Shown piece by piece: positions 1 through 8,988 of a stretch of DNA of 64,000 bases. The number at the start of each line of letters is the position of its first letter. The stretch's first letter is position 1. The notes under the pieces were generated by a model that was not told the DNA's origin, made no database searches, and worked only from the letters and a program-made list of their open reading frames with translations. The stretch covers positions 1 through 64,000 of the forward strand of contig NZ_CM001376.1 in assembly GCF_000237805.1 (NCBI RefSeq), written 5' to 3'. The position numbers and the translations under genes were made by a program. The DNA comes from Jonquetella anthropi DSM 22815 (GTDB lineage: Bacteria > Synergistota > Synergistia > Synergistales > Dethiosulfovibrionaceae).

Positions 1-97
1 TAATCTTATGTCGTTATTTTTTTCTATGCAGATTTATCATATCGTCCTGCAGAAAAACTGTCAAAAGTTTCACTTAAACGAAAAATACTCCCTCTTT

Positions 98-106
98 TGT
101 GGATAA
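98..106 (-). promoter_or_regulatory. DnaA box upstream of dnaA
   Basis: The plus strand reads TGTGGATAA, a perfect reverse-orientation DnaA box (TTATCCACA on the minus strand). It lies in the AT-rich stretch before dnaA. It is the only perfect box I found in the 175 bases ahead of the gene, so it could serve dnaA autoregulation or be the edge of an origin that continues left of the window. Confidence 0.75.
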
Positions 107-175
107 CTCCCCAACGAACTCCCTTTACGGTATGATATAAGCGATCATCGTCAAGAAGCCAGAGAGGTGAATGGT

Positions 176-1507
176 GTGTCAGATCAAGAACTGAAGGACC
201 TCTGGGAAAATTTGCTCGCCCTCGCCGAGCCGCTGCTTCCTGCCGGCACGGTGGAAACGTGGCTGAAAAGCTGCGTTCCTTTGTCGTACGTCGACGACAC
301 TTTGACCGTTGACGCAGCGAACGTCTTTATCGAAAACACGATCCGCAACCGGTACCTAAAAACACTGGAAGAGCTTATGTCCCGGGCGGGACTCGGCCAG
401 TCCATTTGTCTGACCGTTCCGCAGGAAAAAGACTCTTCTTCCGGCAAACCCGAACAGCCCCAACGGGTTGCCGAGCCGAAAAACCCGTCGCCCACTGGAC
501 TGAATCCAAACTACAAGTTTTCGTCGTTCGTCGTCGGCCGGTCAAACCGGCTGGCCCACGCCGCGAGCCTTGCCGTGGCCGACAATCCCGGCTCGGCGTA
601 CAGTCCTCTTTTCATCTGGGGCGGCGTCGGACTGGGGAAAACGCACCTAATGCACGCGATCGGCCACCACGCTTTAGCCCAGAATCCGCGGCTGCGGGTT
701 ACCTACGTGAGCTCAGAAAAATTCACCAACGAGCTGATCACAGCCATCAAGAACAACAAGACGGCCGAGTTCAGGTCCAAGTATCGCCACATGGATCTGT
801 TGCTGATCGACGACATTCAGTTTATCGCCGGCAAGGAAAGCACTCAGGAAGAGTTCTTCCACACGTTCAACACGCTGCACGACAACAAAAAACAGATCGT
901 CCTGAGTTCCGACCGGCCGCCGAAGGAGATCAGTGACATCGAAGAGCGGCTCGTCAGCCGGTTCGAGTGGGGGCTCGTCACCGACATTCAGCAGCCCGAT
1001 TACGAGACGCGGATCGCCATCTTAAAGAAGAAAGCCGAATCCCGAAACTACCCGCTGCCCGACGAGGTTGCCGCGTACTTGGCTCAAAATATCCCAAGCA
1101 ATATCCGAGAGCTTGAAGGGTCTTTGAACCGGGTCATCGCCTGCGCCGAGCTGAGCAGCGAACAGATCACTGTTGAACGGGCCGTCGAGTGGCTCAAGGA
1201 CATGATCGGTTCCAGGCGGCGGGGAGTCATCACGATTGAGACGATTCAGCAGATCGTCGCTGAGGAGTGCGGCTTTACGGTCGAAGACCTCGTGAGCCGA
1301 AAGAGGACCAATGACATCGCCCTTTCTCGCCAGATTGCCATGTTCCTCTGCCGAACTCACACCGAGTGCAGTCTTCAGCAAATCAGCACGGCCTTTAGGA
1401 AAAAAGACCACACGACGGTTCTCCACGCTCACAGGAAAATTTCGTCCCTGTTAATGGAAAACCTGCGCGTGAAAGCCCTTGTGGAAAACATAGAAAAAAA
1501 ACTGTGA
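176..1507 (+). CDS. dnaA: Chromosomal replication initiator protein DnaA
   Basis: DnaA is the AAA+ ATPase that binds DnaA boxes and opens the origin. Visible are an N-terminal oligomerisation domain, a variable linker (about residues 80-110), Walker A GGVGLGKT (about 149-156), Walker B LLLIDDIQF, and the C-terminal DNA-binding signature KDHTTVLHAHRKI. I prefer the GTG at 176 because AGAGAGGTG (161-169) is a well-spaced Shine-Dalgarno site for it. The in-frame GTG at 167 lies inside that site and would add three residues. The length (443 aa) is normal for the family. dnaN and recF follow in the classic order. Confidence 0.97.
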   Translation: MSDQELKDLWENLLALAEPLLPAGTVETWLKSCVPLSYVDDTLTVDAANVFIENTIRNRYLKTLEELMSRAGLGQSICLTVPQEKDSSSGKPEQPQRVAEPKNPSPTGLNPNYKFSSFVVGRSNRLAHAASLAVADNPGSAYSPLFIWGGVGLGKTHLMHAIGHHALAQNPRLRVTYVSSEKFTNELITAIKNNKTAEFRSKYRHMDLLLIDDIQFIAGKESTQEEFFHTFNTLHDNKKQIVLSSDRPPKEISDIEERLVSRFEWGLVTDIQQPDYETRIAILKKKAESRNYPLPDEVAAYLAQNIPSNIRELEGSLNRVIACAELSSEQITVERAVEWLKDMIGSRRRGVITIETIQQIVAEECGFTVEDLVSRKRTNDIALSRQIAMFLCRTHTECSLQQISTAFRKKDHTTVLHAHRKISSLLMENLRVKALVENIEKKL

Positions 1508-1739
1508 AAACCGGCGAATGAACTGGCGAATAAGTCATCCCTCTCGGGGAATTTCTCAAACCGGTGCGAATATGTGGTTCTCCGTCCACAGAATTTCCAT
1601 GAGCCTTCCACAGGAGAAAAAGTCACTTCTATCAAGGCCTCGATGACGATATTCGCAGTTCCCACAGAGCCTAATACGACTAATACTAGGTTTTTCATTC
1701 TCTAAAAGAAGAACAAGAAGAGAAAGAGAGGTTATCCCT

Positions 1740-2870
1740 GTGAAACTTCAATTAAACCGGCTCCAATTTCTTAAAGCATGGCAGATGGCCGAACGGACGA
1801 CGAACTCCCGCGTTCCTCAGACTTCTTTGTACAGCGTTCATATTCGCTGCGGCCAAGATGGGACTTTTCTTGAGGCAACGGATCTGAAAACGTCCATTTC
1901 CGTGGCGGCCGAAGGGGTTCAGGTCGTTGAAGAAGGGGCAGCCCTCCTTCCCGTCCGAGTGATTGGTGAGCTTCTCAAAAAAATTGACAGCGAAGTCGTC
2001 GAGCTGTCGGTCACCCAAGAGCGCGGAATGTTGGTGGCAGGGAAAAACCAGTACGACGTGGCGGTGTTTCCGACCGACCTGTTCCCTGATATGCCCCGTC
2101 CGTCGTCCGATGAACCTTTTGCCCTCGTGCCGTCCGGCGAGCTGATTCGAGTGCTGGACGAGGGAATTGTAGCCGGCAGTGTTTCTGAGGAATTTCCCCG
2201 TTACATCGGAGCCTGTCAGCTCCAGTGCCAGAAAGGGGAACTTCGCGCCGTTTCCACCGACGGCCGTCGCCTTTCCCTCTCTAAGTGTCTGTGCGAGAGC
2301 GGGACGGACGGCTCTGTCCTCGTGCCGTTAGCGCCGATGAAGGAGTTTCAGCGGTTCCTTCAGTCGGTCGAATCGGACGCGACGGTCCGGGTCTTTACCG
2401 ATCAGGCGTTAGTTCACTTCTGTCTGCCTGGGCTGGAATACTCGGTTCGCCGAATTGAATCAAGTTTCCCCAACTATGAAAAGGTCCTGAGAAAGGACTT
2501 CACGTCCACCCTGACGGTGAATCGGGGGCTGTTCATTGGAGCTCTTGAACGGGTTGATCTGCTCGTTCGGGAGAACAATCACCTCGTGGTGGTTACTCTG
2601 TCGCCGTCCGGCGAAATGACCTTGGTCGGTCGATCGCCAGAGGTGGGCAAAGCTTGCGAGCACTTGAGCGGCATGATCACCGGAGAGTCTTTGAAGGCCG
2701 CCTTTAACGCCAATTACATGTTGGACGGTCTCAGGGCGTTTCACGGCGACGAGGTGTACATGACGTTCAACGGGAGCAACGGGCAGATGAACATGATGCG
2801 TCCCGGTAGCGATACGTTCCTGTACATGCTCATGCCCGTCAACTTGCAGCAGAGCGAATACGAGGACTAG
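1740..2870 (+). CDS. dnaN: DNA polymerase III beta sliding clamp
   Basis: This is the processivity clamp of the replicative polymerase. The 376-residue length, the three-domain layout and the C-terminal sequence MLMPVNL are typical of DnaN. The start is GTG, with GAGAGG about 7 bases upstream. A 232-base gap separates it from dnaA, so it may have its own promoter. recF begins only 5 bases after its stop, which points to co-transcription. Confidence 0.97.
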   Translation: MKLQLNRLQFLKAWQMAERTTNSRVPQTSLYSVHIRCGQDGTFLEATDLKTSISVAAEGVQVVEEGAALLPVRVIGELLKKIDSEVVELSVTQERGMLVAGKNQYDVAVFPTDLFPDMPRPSSDEPFALVPSGELIRVLDEGIVAGSVSEEFPRYIGACQLQCQKGELRAVSTDGRRLSLSKCLCESGTDGSVLVPLAPMKEFQRFLQSVESDATVRVFTDQALVHFCLPGLEYSVRRIESSFPNYEKVLRKDFTSTLTVNRGLFIGALERVDLLVRENNHLVVVTLSPSGEMTLVGRSPEVGKACEHLSGMITGESLKAAFNANYMLDGLRAFHGDEVYMTFNGSNGQMNMMRPGSDTFLYMLMPVNLQQSEYED

Positions 2871-2875
2871 CTTGA

Positions 2876-3931
2876 ATGCGGGTCGTCGGATTGAGGACCC
2901 GCCGATTCAGGAACTTGGCCGCTCAGAAAGTTTCGTTCAGTTCGGAGATGAACCTGATTACTGGGGAAAACGGGTCGGGAAAGACGAATTTCCTCGAAGC
3001 TCTGAACTGTTTGTGCGGCTGGGGGCCGTTTTCCGCAGGTCGATGGAGCGAACTGACCTGCTGGGAGGAAAACGGCGCGTTTGAGCTGGTCGGGTCGTTT
3101 GACGGCGAGTCGGGCGGGACGGTTCAGGTACTTTGCGCTTCCCGGCCGTCTCTTCGTCTCGACGGCGACCGGGCTACTTGGACCGACGTCAGGTTGTTCG
3201 CCCCCTGTCTTTCTTTTCTGCCGGCCCATATGGCCCTCATTGAGGGAGGGCCGGTTGTTCGGCGGCGTTTTCTCGACGTTGGGACGGCGCTTTTGTATCC
3301 TCTTTATGCCCGCCGGCTGTCCGACTGGCGGCGGCTCGTGAGGCACAAGCGGTACTTGTTGCGTTTGGGGAAACCTGGCGACGTAGCTGACCGGATCATG
3401 AAGCCATTGGCCGGGTGGCTGTGGCTGAAGCGGGAAGAATTTGTCGGCGCCCTGCAGAGAGAACTTGACGCTCAGGCGGACTTGCTTTCCTGTCCGGTTC
3501 AGATTGGACTGCAACGGGGCGGCGGCGGGGCGTGTTTTGACCCGGAAGAGGATTTTGCCGCCGGGTTGGAGCGTCTTGGACCGGCGGAGAGAAAGAGCGG
3601 CCTGCCGCTTGTAGGGCCTCACAGGGACGATTTGACTCTGACGGTTTCCGAGCGACGGGCAATTGATTATTTCAGCCGAGGTCAGCGCCGTCGGGCCGCA
3701 TTGGCGCTGATTTTAGCTGCAGGAGGAGCGGTCAAGTCCCAGCTCGGCCGTTCGCCGATTCTTTTGATCGACGAGGTGGCGTCCGAGTTAGACGAGTTGG
3801 GACGTCAGAAGGTCGTTCAAGCGTTAGGGCAAAGCGGCTGTCAGGTCTTCGCCGCGACCGCCGAGCCCCAGTCGCTGGACTGGCCTGGCGATCGGTTCGT
3901 CATGAGGCAGGGGAGCGCTGAAAAGCTCTGA
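2876..3931 (+). CDS. recF: DNA replication and repair protein RecF
   Basis: RecF is an SMC-like ATPase that loads RecA at gaps together with RecO and RecR. The N-terminus has the RecF pattern (RTRRFRNL) and Walker A GENGSGKT (about residues 31-38). The C-terminal part carries the ABC-type signature region FSRGQRRR and Walker B ILLIDEVASELD. At 351 aa it is a normal length. The position directly after dnaN is the usual context. Confidence 0.95.
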   Translation: MRVVGLRTRRFRNLAAQKVSFSSEMNLITGENGSGKTNFLEALNCLCGWGPFSAGRWSELTCWEENGAFELVGSFDGESGGTVQVLCASRPSLRLDGDRATWTDVRLFAPCLSFLPAHMALIEGGPVVRRRFLDVGTALLYPLYARRLSDWRRLVRHKRYLLRLGKPGDVADRIMKPLAGWLWLKREEFVGALQRELDAQADLLSCPVQIGLQRGGGGACFDPEEDFAAGLERLGPAERKSGLPLVGPHRDDLTLTVSERRAIDYFSRGQRRRAALALILAAGGAVKSQLGRSPILLIDEVASELDELGRQKVVQALGQSGCQVFAATAEPQSLDWPGDRFVMRQGSAEKL

Positions 3932-3969
3932 GCTGAAGTTCTGTTGAAAAGCTGAAGGGAGAGCGGAAG

Positions 3970-4482
3970 ATGAACAGACGGCTTGCTGTGGGAGTGATCG
4001 TCGCCGCGTGCTTGGCCTGCGGCTCGTGCTGGGGAGCCGACAGGGCGATCTTTGGCCCGTGGGGGCTGAAATTTGGTCAGAAGGCGGAAGAGAGCGCCGC
4101 TCAGATGAAGGAGAACGGCGCCTCGCTCGTGTTTGACACGTTCGCGTATCGAATTGGGGTCACGTCGCTGTATCAGGGAGAGTTTTTCGGGCGCTCTTGC
4201 TTTGCTCAGCTCTTTACGAACGATCGGGGACTGTGGAGGGTTCAGATGAGCTTCAAGCGTCCGGAAATTCAGGCCGGTTCAGGTCAGAAGGGAAACTACT
4301 TTGAGCTGAGCAAGCTGTTGACGGATAAATACGGCAGTCCGAAGACGATCACCACCAGTCACGGCGAAGCCCGTCAGTGGAAGGACGAGGACCAGATGAT
4401 CGAGCTGACGGCGGACAACCGGTCGGAGTCGAATTACACCACGGTGCTGACCTACACGGACCGGCGCCGTTACATGTGGTAG
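3970..4482 (+). CDS. Exported protein of unknown function
   Basis: I do not recognise a family. The 170-residue product begins with a clear signal peptide (basic MNRR, a hydrophobic core, a likely cut near CWGA-D), so it should be secreted or periplasmic. The two cysteines near the cut site could also make it a lipoprotein, though the lipobox is imperfect. The mature part is soluble and mixed charge (GPWGLKFGQ, then a region with KYGSPKTITT), reminiscent of small periplasmic proteins that compare a predicted and observed substrate. GGAGAG precedes the ATG. It sits between recF and mnmG on the same strand with short gaps. Confidence 0.75.
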   Translation: MNRRLAVGVIVAACLACGSCWGADRAIFGPWGLKFGQKAEESAAQMKENGASLVFDTFAYRIGVTSLYQGEFFGRSCFAQLFTNDRGLWRVQMSFKRPEIQAGSGQKGNYFELSKLLTDKYGSPKTITTSHGEARQWKDEDQMIELTADNRSESNYTTVLTYTDRRRYMW

Positions 4483-4491
4483 GCGGGGCTC

Positions 4492-6378
4492 TTGGAGAGA
4501 ATAACTCAGCCGTTGGGCGGTTTTGACGTCGTTGTCGTCGGAGGAGGTCATGCGGGCTGTGAGGCGGCGTTAGCCGCCGCTCGGATGGGCGCCTCCGTTC
4601 TTCTCGTCGCTCAGGATCTAAGCCGCGTGGCTTTTATGCCCTGCAACCCGTCGATCGGCGGCCCGGCAAAAGGCCACTTGGTCCGGGAGATTTCGGCTCT
4701 GGGGGGCGAACAGGCTCGGGCAGCCGACGCGTCGGCTATTATGACCCGATGGCTCAACACGTCGAAAGGCGCGGCGGTTCGCGCGCTTCGGTGTCAGTGC
4801 GACCTGAACGACTACGGCAGGTATTACTTCGCCCGGCTGACTGAAACGCCGGGACTTGAACTGCTCCAAGATGAAGTGACGGGCCTGATCTATGACGATT
4901 GGGCCGTTTTAGGCGTCAGAACTCGTTTTGGCTTGGAGATCCCGGCGAAACGGGTAATTCTGACCACTGGAACGCACCTGCGGGGGCTGATTCACGTCGG
5001 TTTGGTGAATTACCCGTCCGGCCCCGTGGGACAGCAGGCGAGCGTCAGGCTGGCCGACGAGCTGGCTAAGATGGGACTGCCGACTTTTCGCCTGAAGACC
5101 GGGACGCCACCGCGGCTTCACGCCGATTCGATCGACTGGTCGGTTCTGGAACGGCAGGAAGGGGAAGACACGCCGGAGTGTTTTGATTTTTGGGGAACGC
5201 CTGCCGTTCACAAAGAGGCGTTCTGCGCTGTGCTGAGAACCAACAAGGAGACTCACCGCATCGTGACGGACCACTTGGACGAGTCGCCGATCGTCCAACG
5301 GGTGATTACCGGCGTCGGCCCGAGGTACTGTCCTTCGATTGAATCAAAAGTCATCGCCTTTCCGAATAAGGACAGCCACCCGCTGTTCCTCGAGCCGGTT
5401 GACCGGCTGGGGAAGGAAATTTACGTGCAAAACTTTTCCACCAGCCTGCCGGCGTCCGTCCAGTGGCCGATGGTTCACAGCCTGCCGGGCTGCGGCAGGG
5501 CGAAGATCTTAAAGCCTGGGTACGCTATCGAGTACGACGCCCTAAACCCGCTGGGTCTGACGCCGTGGCTGGAGCGAAAGGAAGTTCCCGGGCTCTTCTG
5601 CGCCGGTCAGATCAACGGGACGTCGGGGTACGAAGAGGCGGCTGCTCAGGGGCTTTTAGCAGGTATCAACGCCGTTTTAAGCCTGAGAGGAGAGGAACCG
5701 TTGGTGCTTGGCCGTCACGAAGCCTACCTCGGCGTTTTAGTGGACGACTTGGTGACGAAGGGAACCGACGAACCCTACCGAATGTTGACGAGCCGGTGCG
5801 AGTACCGGCTTCTGCTTCGGCATGACAACGCGGACCGGCGTTTGGCCGCCAAGGGCGCGGCCCTCGGCTTGGTCTCCCAGTCCAAGTGGGACGAGCTGCG
5901 CCACCGGTGGGACCGGGAGGACAGGGAGTTCGATAGGCTGGGTTCGCTCAAGCTCACGGCTCAGCAGGTCGACGGCGTGTTGACGGCCTGCCAGTCGCGC
6001 CCGACGGGTCAGGGCATGACAGCCGCCGCCCTTTTGCGCCGGCCGGAAGTCACCTATCAGGCGTTGGCTGCCGTCGGCGCGGGAGAACTGACCGGGGACG
6101 AGGCGGACGCGGTAGCCGTGCGGGTGAAGTACGAAGGGTACGTGAAGCGCCAAGAGCTGGCCGCCCAGTCGATGCTCCGCTTGGAAGGACTGGAAATTCC
6201 GCAGGACTTTGACTTTAAGCTCCTGAACGGCGCGCTGTCCGAGAGCGTTGAAAAGCTGGAACGGGTTCGGCCCCGGACGCTGGGTCAGGCGAGCCGGATC
6301 TCGGGGGTGACGCCGGCGGACCTTCAGCACTTGGCTATGATTCTTCGATCTGGAGTTGCCGGCCATGCCAAGCCCTGA
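4492..6378 (+). CDS. mnmG: tRNA uridine-5-carboxymethylaminomethyl modification enzyme MnmG (GidA)
   Basis: MnmG is the FAD-dependent partner of MnmE that modifies U34 of certain tRNAs. Visible are the FAD-binding VVVGGGHAGCEAA at the N-terminus, the family signature PCNPSIGGPAKGH, and GTSGYEEAAAQG near residues 380-390. Its 628-aa length is standard. The only upstream in-frame start with a purine-rich site is the TTG at 4492, just 9 bases after the preceding stop. Its place near dnaA is common in bacteria. Confidence 0.95.
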   Translation: MERITQPLGGFDVVVVGGGHAGCEAALAAARMGASVLLVAQDLSRVAFMPCNPSIGGPAKGHLVREISALGGEQARAADASAIMTRWLNTSKGAAVRALRCQCDLNDYGRYYFARLTETPGLELLQDEVTGLIYDDWAVLGVRTRFGLEIPAKRVILTTGTHLRGLIHVGLVNYPSGPVGQQASVRLADELAKMGLPTFRLKTGTPPRLHADSIDWSVLERQEGEDTPECFDFWGTPAVHKEAFCAVLRTNKETHRIVTDHLDESPIVQRVITGVGPRYCPSIESKVIAFPNKDSHPLFLEPVDRLGKEIYVQNFSTSLPASVQWPMVHSLPGCGRAKILKPGYAIEYDALNPLGLTPWLERKEVPGLFCAGQINGTSGYEEAAAQGLLAGINAVLSLRGEEPLVLGRHEAYLGVLVDDLVTKGTDEPYRMLTSRCEYRLLLRHDNADRRLAAKGAALGLVSQSKWDELRHRWDREDREFDRLGSLKLTAQQVDGVLTACQSRPTGQGMTAAALLRRPEVTYQALAAVGAGELTGDEADAVAVRVKYEGYVKRQELAAQSMLRLEGLEIPQDFDFKLLNGALSESVEKLERVRPRTLGQASRISGVTPADLQHLAMILRSGVAGHAKP

Positions 6379-6841
6379 ACCGCTGTCGTTAGGCACTCTT
6401 CTTGCCAAGTACATGCCGCCGGCCTTTCAAGTCGCTCTTCGGCTGATGAAAATTGAAAAGGAATGGGATCAGGTCGTCAGTCCTCAGCTGGCCGGAAAAA
6501 CCAAGCCAGTCAGCTTTGACCGAACCGGCTTGGTCGTCGAGTGCGTCTCACCGGCCGCGGCTCAGCTGATTGCCATGTCGAGCCGGTCAATCCTCAAGGC
6601 GATTGAAAAGCGATGGGGACAGGCGTTCCCGGGGATTCGGACGGTGGTGGTCCGTCAGCTGTCCCGGCGGGTTTCAAGGCCTCAGGAGCCGAGAGGACGG
6701 GCGATCAACCCGGACGCGAAAACTGTGACCCAGTACTTTGAGGAAAACGCCGAGAAATTTTCCAATAAGAACGTGGCTCTTGCCCTGGCCCGCCTTCGAG
6801 CGACGTTTGAGAAGCGATTCGGGGGGAATGAACAAAAATAA
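6365..6841 (+). CDS. DUF721/DciA-like protein
   Basis: The 158-residue product matches the DUF721 family, whose member DciA loads the replicative DnaB helicase in bacteria without DnaC. The family features seen are an N-terminal helix (SLGTLLAKYMPPAF), a W in KEWDQVV, and a KH-like segment with LVVECVSPAAAQLI. The ATG at 6365 has GGAG 9 bases upstream and overlaps the end of mnmG. An upstream TTG at 6356 is less likely. Its position near dnaA/dnaN/recF fits a replication role. Confidence 0.75.
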   Translation: MPSPEPLSLGTLLAKYMPPAFQVALRLMKIEKEWDQVVSPQLAGKTKPVSFDRTGLVVECVSPAAAQLIAMSSRSILKAIEKRWGQAFPGIRTVVVRQLSRRVSRPQEPRGRAINPDAKTVTQYFEENAEKFSNKNVALALARLRATFEKRFGGNEQK

Positions 6842-6876
6842 AGACACCGGCTTTCGGGAAGAAAGCAGGTGTCTTT
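6840..6876. terminator. Bidirectional intrinsic terminator
   Basis: A stem AAAGACACC/GGTGTCTTT with an inner GCTTTC/GAAAGC pair lies between the convergent dciA-like and nitroreductase genes. Flanking A and T runs allow it to work in both directions. Confidence 0.8.
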
Positions 6877-6880
6877 GCGT

Positions 6881-7411
6881 CTACCAGACGTTGTGATGAA
6901 CCTTTTCCGCGTCGCCAGTTTCCGGGTAGGACGGGTGCTTCTCCGCCGGTCGGCCGATGACCGCGTATCCCAGCGGCGAAACCGTCTCAGGCAGGCCGAG
7001 CAGGCGACGGATCCCCTCGTGCCGTTCCTCGTGGTCCGAACAGTGAATGATGCCGCCGCACCAGACCGCCCCGTACCCTAACGAGTGGGCGGCCAACAGG
7101 AGGTTTTCCATCGCTGCCGCGGCGTCGTCCCGCCAGTAGTGGCTCGAAATGGTCGACAGATTCGTCTCGGCGCAGACGGCGATCACCAGAGGCGCCCCCT
7201 TGGCCATGCCGGCGAACTTATGGATCTCGGCGAACTGGTCGATAACGGCTCGATCGTCCATGACGACCAGATGGACGGGCCTGAAGTTGCACGCGCTCGG
7301 CCCGGACAGCGCCGCGGCCAGTATCAGCTTTAAATCCTCCGGCTTGATCGGTTCGGACGTGAACTTGCGAATCGACCGGCGGCTCAGAATCGCTTGGATC
7401 GTCTCGTTCAT
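6881..7411 (-). CDS. Nitroreductase family protein
   Basis: This 176-residue protein is an FMN-dependent oxidoreductase of the nitroreductase fold. The N-terminal RRSIRKF motif contacts FMN phosphate, PSACNFRPVH is the second flavin-binding stretch, and LGYGAVWCG is the usual C-terminal helix/strand. The substrate cannot be read from sequence. It starts 13 bases after the FNT channel gene on the same strand and is probably in its operon. Confidence 0.88.
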   Translation of the reverse strand: MNETIQAILSRRSIRKFTSEPIKPEDLKLILAAALSGPSACNFRPVHLVVMDDRAVIDQFAEIHKFAGMAKGAPLVIAVCAETNLSTISSHYWRDDAAAAMENLLLAAHSLGYGAVWCGGIIHCSDHEERHEGIRRLLGLPETVSPLGYAVIGRPAEKHPSYPETGDAEKVHHNVW

Positions 7412-7424
7412 GGGGGATCGCCTC

Positions 7425-8213
7425 CTACTGTTTTTCCTTTGTCACTCCGAGGGCGACAGAGTAAAAGACGGCGACGAGAACGGCACCGCCGACGGCGTTG
7501 CCCAGCGTGACAGGAATTAAGTTGCTGGACAGGCCGGACCAAGGCAGGGCCTCCAGCTGGCCCGAGGAGCCGGCCAAAATTCCGGCCGGCAGGAAAAACA
7601 TGTTGGCCACGCAGTGTTCGTAGCCGGACAGCACGAAGGCTGTGATGGGGAAAAGGACTCCGGCGACTTTGTCGGAAATAGAGTCGGCGGCCAAGGTGAC
7701 CCACACGGCCAACGTGACGAGCCAGTTGCACAAAATGCCTCGGACGAACGCGGCGCCGAACGGCAGGGCCATCTTTGCGGCGGCCACGGCTCTGGCACGC
7801 TCGGCGACGGCGCCGTCACCGCCCAGCAGGCCGCTGAAGGCCAGCAGCCCCACGACCAAGAGGGAGCCGACGAGGTTCCCAAGGTAAACGATGATCCAGT
7901 TTCGCAGAATCTGTCCCCAAGAGCAGCTGCCGGTAAAAAGTCCCACCGGCATCAGACAGTTTCCCGTGAACAGCTCGCCGCCAGCCGTGACCACCAGCAC
8001 GAGGCCTGTGGTGAACACAAGGCCGGACAGCAGGCCAGCCAAGCCGCCGGGGACGCCCGACAGCCGGGCCGTCAGGGTAAGCATGGCAAGTCCGGCGATG
8101 CCGACGTAACCGCCGGCTAAAATTCCAAGGAGAAACGCCTGACGGGCCGGTTCGGTTCCTCTCGCTTGGGCCAGCGCGGCGGCGGCTTGAGCCATCTGGG
8201 GCAACGATTTCAT
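7425..8213 (-). CDS. Formate/nitrite transporter (FNT) family channel
   Basis: FNT proteins are pentameric inner-membrane channels for small monocarboxylate or nitrite/hydrosulfide anions. The 262-residue sequence has six predicted membrane segments and family motifs (GGELFTGNCL; GILCNWLVTLAVW; GYEHCVANMFFLPAG). GGAGGACACG precedes the ATG well. In an amino acid fermenter, formate or hydrosulfide are plausible cargoes; this is inference. It lies downstream of the uracil-DNA glycosylase gene, with a 37-base gap. Confidence 0.92.
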   Translation of the reverse strand: MKSLPQMAQAAAALAQARGTEPARQAFLLGILAGGYVGIAGLAMLTLTARLSGVPGGLAGLLSGLVFTTGLVLVVTAGGELFTGNCLMPVGLFTGSCSWGQILRNWIIVYLGNLVGSLLVVGLLAFSGLLGGDGAVAERARAVAAAKMALPFGAAFVRGILCNWLVTLAVWVTLAADSISDKVAGVLFPITAFVLSGYEHCVANMFFLPAGILAGSSGQLEALPWSGLSSNLIPVTLGNAVGGAVLVAVFYSVALGVTKEKQ

Positions 8214-8250
8214 CGTGTCCTCCGAGCGGTGAGCGCGTTTTTAAAAGACT

Positions 8251-8838
8251 TCATGAGAGATCTCCTTTCGATTGCGCTGGAGCGCTGACGCGGCAGGCCA
8301 CGTCCTTCAGGTCCTCCAGTGTCAGCAGAATCGGCGAGCCTGGACGCCGCGTCCGGTTGCGCAGCAGATAGGCGGGGTGAAAAATGGGGCGGACCCAGGC
8401 CGTCCGGCCGCCGATTTCCAGCGAATAAAACCTTCCCCGCAGGGCTGTGACGCCCTCCCGCCGCCCAAGCAGCGCCCGAGACGGGACGTTGCCCACGGTG
8501 ATAATGCCGTCGGGGCGGATCATTTCAAGCTGTCGGCGGAGCCAGCACAGACAGCAGGAAAGCTCGTCCTTTTGTGGGGTGCGGTTGTCCGGCGGTCGGC
8601 ACTTGACCGCGTTGGTGATGAACAGCTCGTCGCGCCGAAGGCCGCTTTCCTCCAAAAGCTGGGAGAGCAGCCGGCCCGACGCCCCGACGAACGGAATGCC
8701 CGATTCGTCCTCCGCCGCGCCGGGGGCCTCTCCCACGAGGACGACGCGGCTTTCTCGGGGGCCCGAACCGAACACCGGCGCTTTCGCGCCGGCCCTGAGC
8801 CCGCAGCGCGAACAGCCCGCAAGCTCGCGGGCCAGCAT
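8251..8838 (-). CDS. Uracil-DNA glycosylase, 4Fe-4S family
   Basis: The enzyme removes uracil from DNA. Family 4/5-type motifs are visible: GEAPGAAEDESG(I)PFVG for the active site, and HPAYLLRN near the C-terminus. Four cysteines suited to the 4Fe-4S cluster are at CSRC near the N-terminus, VKCRPP, and CCLC. The 195-aa length fits. The nearest strong Shine-Dalgarno run (GGAGGAGGGGG) is 19 bases before this ATG, so the exact start is uncertain. No in-frame alternative is convincing. Confidence 0.9.
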   Translation of the reverse strand: MLARELAGCSRCGLRAGAKAPVFGSGPRESRVVLVGEAPGAAEDESGIPFVGASGRLLSQLLEESGLRRDELFITNAVKCRPPDNRTPQKDELSCCLCWLRRQLEMIRPDGIITVGNVPSRALLGRREGVTALRGRFYSLEIGGRTAWVRPIFHPAYLLRNRTRRPGSPILLTLEDLKDVACRVSAPAQSKGDLS

Positions 8839-8988
8839 GGTCAGATCGTCGATTCAAACCCCCTCCTCCAGTGAAGACAGCGCGGTACCGCTTCATTGTA
8901 TCAAATCGGCAGATTCTGCCAAGGAGGAGAACCGCTATAATGGACGAAAGCCAATTGAGCCGCCGCGGGGCGGCGGGTGGGAGATGAT

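Noticed and set aside
1508-1739. Possible origin between dnaA and dnaN
   Set aside because: Contains only poor DnaA-box matches (TTATCCCTG and short TCCACAG pieces), with no cluster.
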